Source of the DNA: an uncultured Tateyamaria sp.
Lineage (GTDB): Bacteria; Pseudomonadota; Alphaproteobacteria; Rhodobacterales; Rhodobacteraceae
Assembly (NCBI RefSeq): GCF_947503385.1
Contig: NZ_CANNDO010000007.1
Coordinates: forward strand, 124,001-188,000
Direction of reading: 5' to 3'
Length of the DNA: 64,000 nucleotides
The notes under the pieces are model-generated. The model made no database searches and was not told where the DNA came from. It was given only the letters and a program-made list of their open reading frames with translations. Every line of letters begins with the position of its first letter. Position 1 is the stretch's first letter. The translations under genes and the position numbers were made by a program. This document shows, piece by piece, positions 60,920-64,000 of the stretch.

Positions 60920-63328
60920 ATGCAAGAGCCTCTCAACGCCTCTTACCCCGTCCTGCCTCTGCGCGATATCGTGGTGTTCCCGCATATGATCGTGCCACTG
61001 TTTGTGGGACGCGAAAAATCTGTCAAAGCGCTCGAGGAGGTCATGGCCGACGACAAGCAGATTCTGCTGTCGAGCCAGATTGACCCTGCCGAGGACGATC
61101 CGGAATCCTCCGGCATCTTCAAGGCTGGCGTGCTGGCCAACGTGCTGCAACTGCTGAAATTGCCCGATGGCACCGTCAAGGTGCTGGTCGAGGGGCAGGC
61201 GCGGGTGCGCATCACCGAATATCTGGAAAACGACGTGTTTTTCGAGGCGCGCGCCGAATACCTCACCGAAATGCCCGGTGACATGGCCACGACCGAGGCG
61301 CTGCTGCGGTCGGTCGCCGAGGAATTCGAGCGTTACGCCAAAGTGAAAAAGAACATCCCCGAAGAGGCGCTGGCCGCCGTTGGGGAAACCACCGAACCTG
61401 CGAAACTGGCCGACCTTGTGGCCGGGCATCTGGGCATCGAAGTGGACCAGAAACAGGATCTGCTTGAGACGCTGAGCGTGAGCGAGCGGCTGGAAAAGGT
61501 CTATGGTCTGATGCAGGGCGAGTTGTCCGTCTTGCAGGTCGAGAAAAAGATCAAGACCCGCGTCAAATCCCAGATGGAGCGGACGCAGCGCGAATATTAC
61601 CTCAACGAACAGATGAAGGCGATCCAGCAAGAGCTGGGCGACGGTGAGGACGGCAAGAATGAAGTCGCCGAACTTGAGGCGAAAATCGCGGAAACCAAAC
61701 TGTCCAAAGAGGCGCGCGAAAAGGCCGACGCTGAGCTGAAAAAGCTCAAGAACATGTCGCCCATGAGCGCCGAGGCGACCGTGGTGCGCAACTATCTCGA
61801 CTGGATGCTGTCGATCCCGTGGGGCGTGAAATCCCGCGTGAAAAAGGACCTTGGTCGCGCCGAGAAAATCCTCGACAACGACCACTATGGCCTTGAAAAG
61901 GTGAAAGAACGTATCGTCGAGTACCTCGCCGTTCAACAACGCTCGAAGAAGATGAAGGGGCCGATCATGTGCCTCGTCGGACCTCCGGGCGTGGGCAAGA
62001 CGTCGCTGGGCAAATCGGTGGCAAAGGCTACGGGGCGCGAGTTTATCCGCATCTCGCTGGGCGGTGTGCGCGACGAAAGCGAAATTCGGGGCCACCGCCG
62101 GACCTATATCGGCTCCATGCCCGGCAAGATCATTCAGGCGCTGAAAAAGGCCAAGACGACCAACCCGCTGATCCTGCTCGATGAAATCGACAAGATGGGG
62201 CAGGATTTCCGGGGTGACCCGGCGTCGGCCATGCTCGAAGTGCTGGACCCGGAACAAAACTCGACCTTTGTCGATCATTATCTGGAGGTCGAATATGACC
62301 TCTCGAACGTGATGTTCCTGACCACGTCGAACAGCTACAACATGCCTGGGCCGCTCTTGGACCGGATGGAGATTATTCCGCTGGCAGGCTACACCGAGGA
62401 TGAAAAGCGCGAGATCGCCAAACAGCATCTCATCGCCAAGCAGGTCAAAAACCATGGGCTCAAAGGTAAGGAGTTCGAACTGACCGACGGCGCGCTGAGC
62501 GATATCATCCGCTACTACACCCGCGAGGCGGGCGTGCGGAACCTTGAACGTGAAATCGCCAAGGTGGCGCGGAAATCGCTGACCAAGATCATCAAGAAAG
62601 AGGTTGAAGAGGTCGTTGTAACCTCCGAAAATCTCGATGATTTTCTGGGTGTGCGCAAGCATCGCTATGGGTTGGCTGAACAAGACGACCAGATTGGCGT
62701 CGTGACCGGGCTGGCCTGGACATCCGTTGGTGGCGATCTTTTGCACATTGAGGCGCTCAAACTGCCGGGCAAGGGCCGGATGAAGACCACCGGTAAACTG
62801 GGCGACGTGATGAAGGAATCCATCGACGCCGCCTCGAGCTACGTGCGGTCGATCAGTCCGGATATCGGAGTGAAGCCGCCCAAATTCGACTCGCTCGACA
62901 TCCACGTACACGTGCCTGATGGTGCCACACCCAAAGACGGGCCAAGTGCCGGTCTCGCCATGGTGACCTCCATCGTGTCGGTGCTGACGGGCATTCCGGT
63001 GCGCAAGGACATCGCCATGACGGGCGAGGTTAGCCTGCGCGGCAACGCGATGCCCATTGGCGGGCTCAAGGAGAAACTGCTTGCGGCCCTGCGCGGCGGG
63101 ATCAAGACCGTTCTCATCCCCGAAGAGAACGAGAAAGACCTCGCCGACATCCCCGATAACGTGAAGGAAGGGCTGGAGATCATACCCGTCACACATGTGC
63201 GCGAAGTGCTGGAGCGGGCCTTGGTCGCCCAACCCGACGCAATTGAATGGGATGAGGCGGCCGAAGAAGCGGCTGCGGCGGCTGCGTCGGCATCTTCGGG
63301 ATCGGGCGTAAGCCCCACGGCGCACTAA
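60920..63328 (+). CDS. lon: ATP-dependent protease La (Lon)
   Basis: 802 residues. N domain from PVLPLRDIVVFPHMIVPLFV; coiled-coil middle; AAA+ with Walker A GPPGVGKTS (from residue 354), Walker B LILLDEIDKMG; protease domain with catalytic dyad Ser676 (DGPSAG) and Lys719 (GGLKEKLLAA). Degrades damaged and regulatory proteins. I start at 60920 since AAGGA lies 7 bases before it; the ATG at 60914 is too close. The C-terminal Ala/Ser-rich tail is not conserved. Confidence 0.97.
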   Translation: MQEPLNASYPVLPLRDIVVFPHMIVPLFVGREKSVKALEEVMADDKQILLSSQIDPAEDDPESSGIFKAGVLANVLQLLKLPDGTVKVLVEGQARVRITEYLENDVFFEARAEYLTEMPGDMATTEALLRSVAEEFERYAKVKKNIPEEALAAVGETTEPAKLADLVAGHLGIEVDQKQDLLETLSVSERLEKVYGLMQGELSVLQVEKKIKTRVKSQMERTQREYYLNEQMKAIQQELGDGEDGKNEVAELEAKIAETKLSKEAREKADAELKKLKNMSPMSAEATVVRNYLDWMLSIPWGVKSRVKKDLGRAEKILDNDHYGLEKVKERIVEYLAVQQRSKKMKGPIMCLVGPPGVGKTSLGKSVAKATGREFIRISLGGVRDESEIRGHRRTYIGSMPGKIIQALKKAKTTNPLILLDEIDKMGQDFRGDPASAMLEVLDPEQNSTFVDHYLEVEYDLSNVMFLTTSNSYNMPGPLLDRMEIIPLAGYTEDEKREIAKQHLIAKQVKNHGLKGKEFELTDGALSDIIRYYTREAGVRNLEREIAKVARKSLTKIIKKEVEEVVVTSENLDDFLGVRKHRYGLAEQDDQIGVVTGLAWTSVGGDLLHIEALKLPGKGRMKTTGKLGDVMKESIDAASSYVRSISPDIGVKPPKFDSLDIHVHVPDGATPKDGPSAGLAMVTSIVSVLTGIPVRKDIAMTGEVSLRGNAMPIGGLKEKLLAALRGGIKTVLIPEENEKDLADIPDNVKEGLEIIPVTHVREVLERALVAQPDAIEWDEAAEEAAAAAASASSGSGVSPTAH

Positions 63329-63356
63329 GCCGAACCCATTTGGGTACAAAACTATC

Positions 63357-63384
63357 GGGCGCGATCACATGATCGCGCCCTTTT
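63357..63384 (+). terminator. rho-independent terminator after lon
   Basis: GGGCGCGATC-ACAT-GATCGCGCCC followed by TTTT. Confidence 0.9.
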
Positions 63385-63402
63385 GCTGTTCTACACAGAT
63401 GC

Positions 63403-63990
63403 TTAGGGGCGTTCCGGCAAACCTTCGATCGGTGCCCCATCCGTGGGCAGGCCCGTGCGTTCGTCGCCAGATCCATCGGGAAAGGCCATCACGCCTCCGG
63501 CTTTCCTTCTCAGCTTTTTTAACTGCCGTTTGACGATGCGATTTGCGTGTTTCTCATTGCGTGCAATGCCTTGAAAGACAACTTTGAGTGTGCCGTCTGC
63601 TGTGCGATCTCTTGAATAGATCGTCACCAGAAGCTTGCCTTTTTTCTTGCCGGACAGGATTGGATTCATCGCGGCGCCAAAGTCGGAGTCGCCAGTTTCA
63701 ATTCCTTTGGTTTTGCCTAAAAGCGTCTTTTGGAAGCTGTTGTACAACTCCACATCGGTCATGACGTCCTTGAAATCATATCCATTCTCTTTGGCCCAAT
63801 CCGTCATTTCAGATCCGAAAATTTCCGATACACCGGTTTCAAAGTGAAACCAGGACCGGAGTCCGTCGGGCCAAGTGCTGATCAGAGTGATATCGTCTTC
63901 TTCCGGGTCAAATGTGAAAAACGGCCTGCCGGGGTCGGTGTCATTGCTTTGCACCTGAACGACGTCATTGTCATAAGTGTGCGGAGCCAT
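63403..63990 (-). CDS. hypothetical protein, lower GC
   Basis: 195 residues from the ATG at 63990; the frame is open to the window edge, so it may start further upstream. Soluble, mixed charge, a basic KRQLKKLRRKAGG stretch about 152-164. No domain recognised. DNA is clearly more AT-rich than its neighbours (e.g. around 63700), so it may be acquired. Confidence 0.65.
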   Translation of the reverse strand: MAPHTYDNDVVQVQSNDTDPGRPFFTFDPEEDDITLISTWPDGLRSWFHFETGVSEIFGSEMTDWAKENGYDFKDVMTDVELYNSFQKTLLGKTKGIETGDSDFGAAMNPILSGKKKGKLLVTIYSRDRTADGTLKVVFQGIARNEKHANRIVKRQLKKLRRKAGGVMAFPDGSGDERTGLPTDGAPIEGLPERP

Positions 63991-64000
63991 GACTTGCGCC

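Noticed and set aside
60743-63349. An 868-residue open frame antisense to lon, and similar long frames opposite tkt (684), cysI (686) and dctB (796)
   Set aside because: High GC at third positions keeps antisense frames open. Products are rich in His, Arg, Gly and Leu, lack family motifs, and the sense genes are certain.
1-64000. tRNA, rRNA, CRISPR, phage or plasmid genes
   Set aside because: No T-loop/anticodon-arm pattern, direct-repeat array, integrase or replication gene found by eye; an automated tRNA/CRISPR scan would be decisive.

Overview
This is about 64 kb of a GC-rich chromosome from an alphaproteobacterium, very probably a marine Rhodobacterales (Roseobacter-group) organism. Grounds: the cysG-DUF2849-cysI-cysH-DUF934 sulfur operon with a divergent Lrp gene, two gap genes flanking a tiny membrane gene, a coiled-coil/zapA pair next to tkt, a form II coxSLM cluster, and many tightly coupled GC-rich operons. 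The content is mostly ordinary chromosomal metabolism. I see no prophage, integrase, transposase, CRISPR array, rRNA or tRNA.

Layout: 0-9 kb carries valine catabolism on the minus strand (acyl-CoA dehydrogenase, RidA-like protein, a 3-hydroxyisobutyryl-CoA hydrolase running in frame into MmsB, and mmsA with a divergent LysR gene). 9-12 kb holds a CBS protein, coaD and a FAD-oxidoreductase/glycosyltransferase pair. 12-21 kb is central carbon metabolism (two GAPDH genes, tkt) with zapA, DUF808 and beta-helix genes. 20.8-21.7 kb is grxD-bolA. 21.9-27.8 kb is an XdhC/MoeA-like/coxSLM molybdenum hydroxylase locus. 28-30.4 kb has a phasin, infC with an AUC start and a membrane-anchored protein made of 25 eleven-residue repeats. 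30.8-36.9 kb is assimilatory sulfate reduction. 37-44.7 kb holds a P450 and a DctBD/DctPQM TRAP system. 44.8-53.9 kb is a mixed block (tpiA, a 2OG oxygenase and HD protein pair, SufA, SufT, LysR genes, a RimB-RimK fusion, DinB). 54-57 kb has creatinase and tgt; 57-60.5 kb has two sulfotransferase-type genes, one fused to a glycosyltransferase, with two tiny membrane ORFs; 60.9-64 kb has lon and an unknown gene.

Functional links: AcdH, hydrolase, MmsB and MmsA together carry isobutyryl-CoA to propionyl-CoA. CysG makes the siroheme used by CysI, CysH feeds sulfite to it, and Fpr may supply electrons. XdhC and the MoeA-like protein probably service the Mo cofactor of CoxSLM. DctB/DctD sit directly beside the DctPQM importer, with two tandem DctD-like boxes between them, yet DctD has lost the ATPase motifs needed for sigma-54 activation.

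No clearly new multi-gene system stands out. The best leads are the hydrolase-MmsB fusion, the hendecad-repeat protein, the degenerate DctD with intact tandem sites, a dispersed palindromic repeat family that seems to supply the 5' end of cysH, and several small ORFs.
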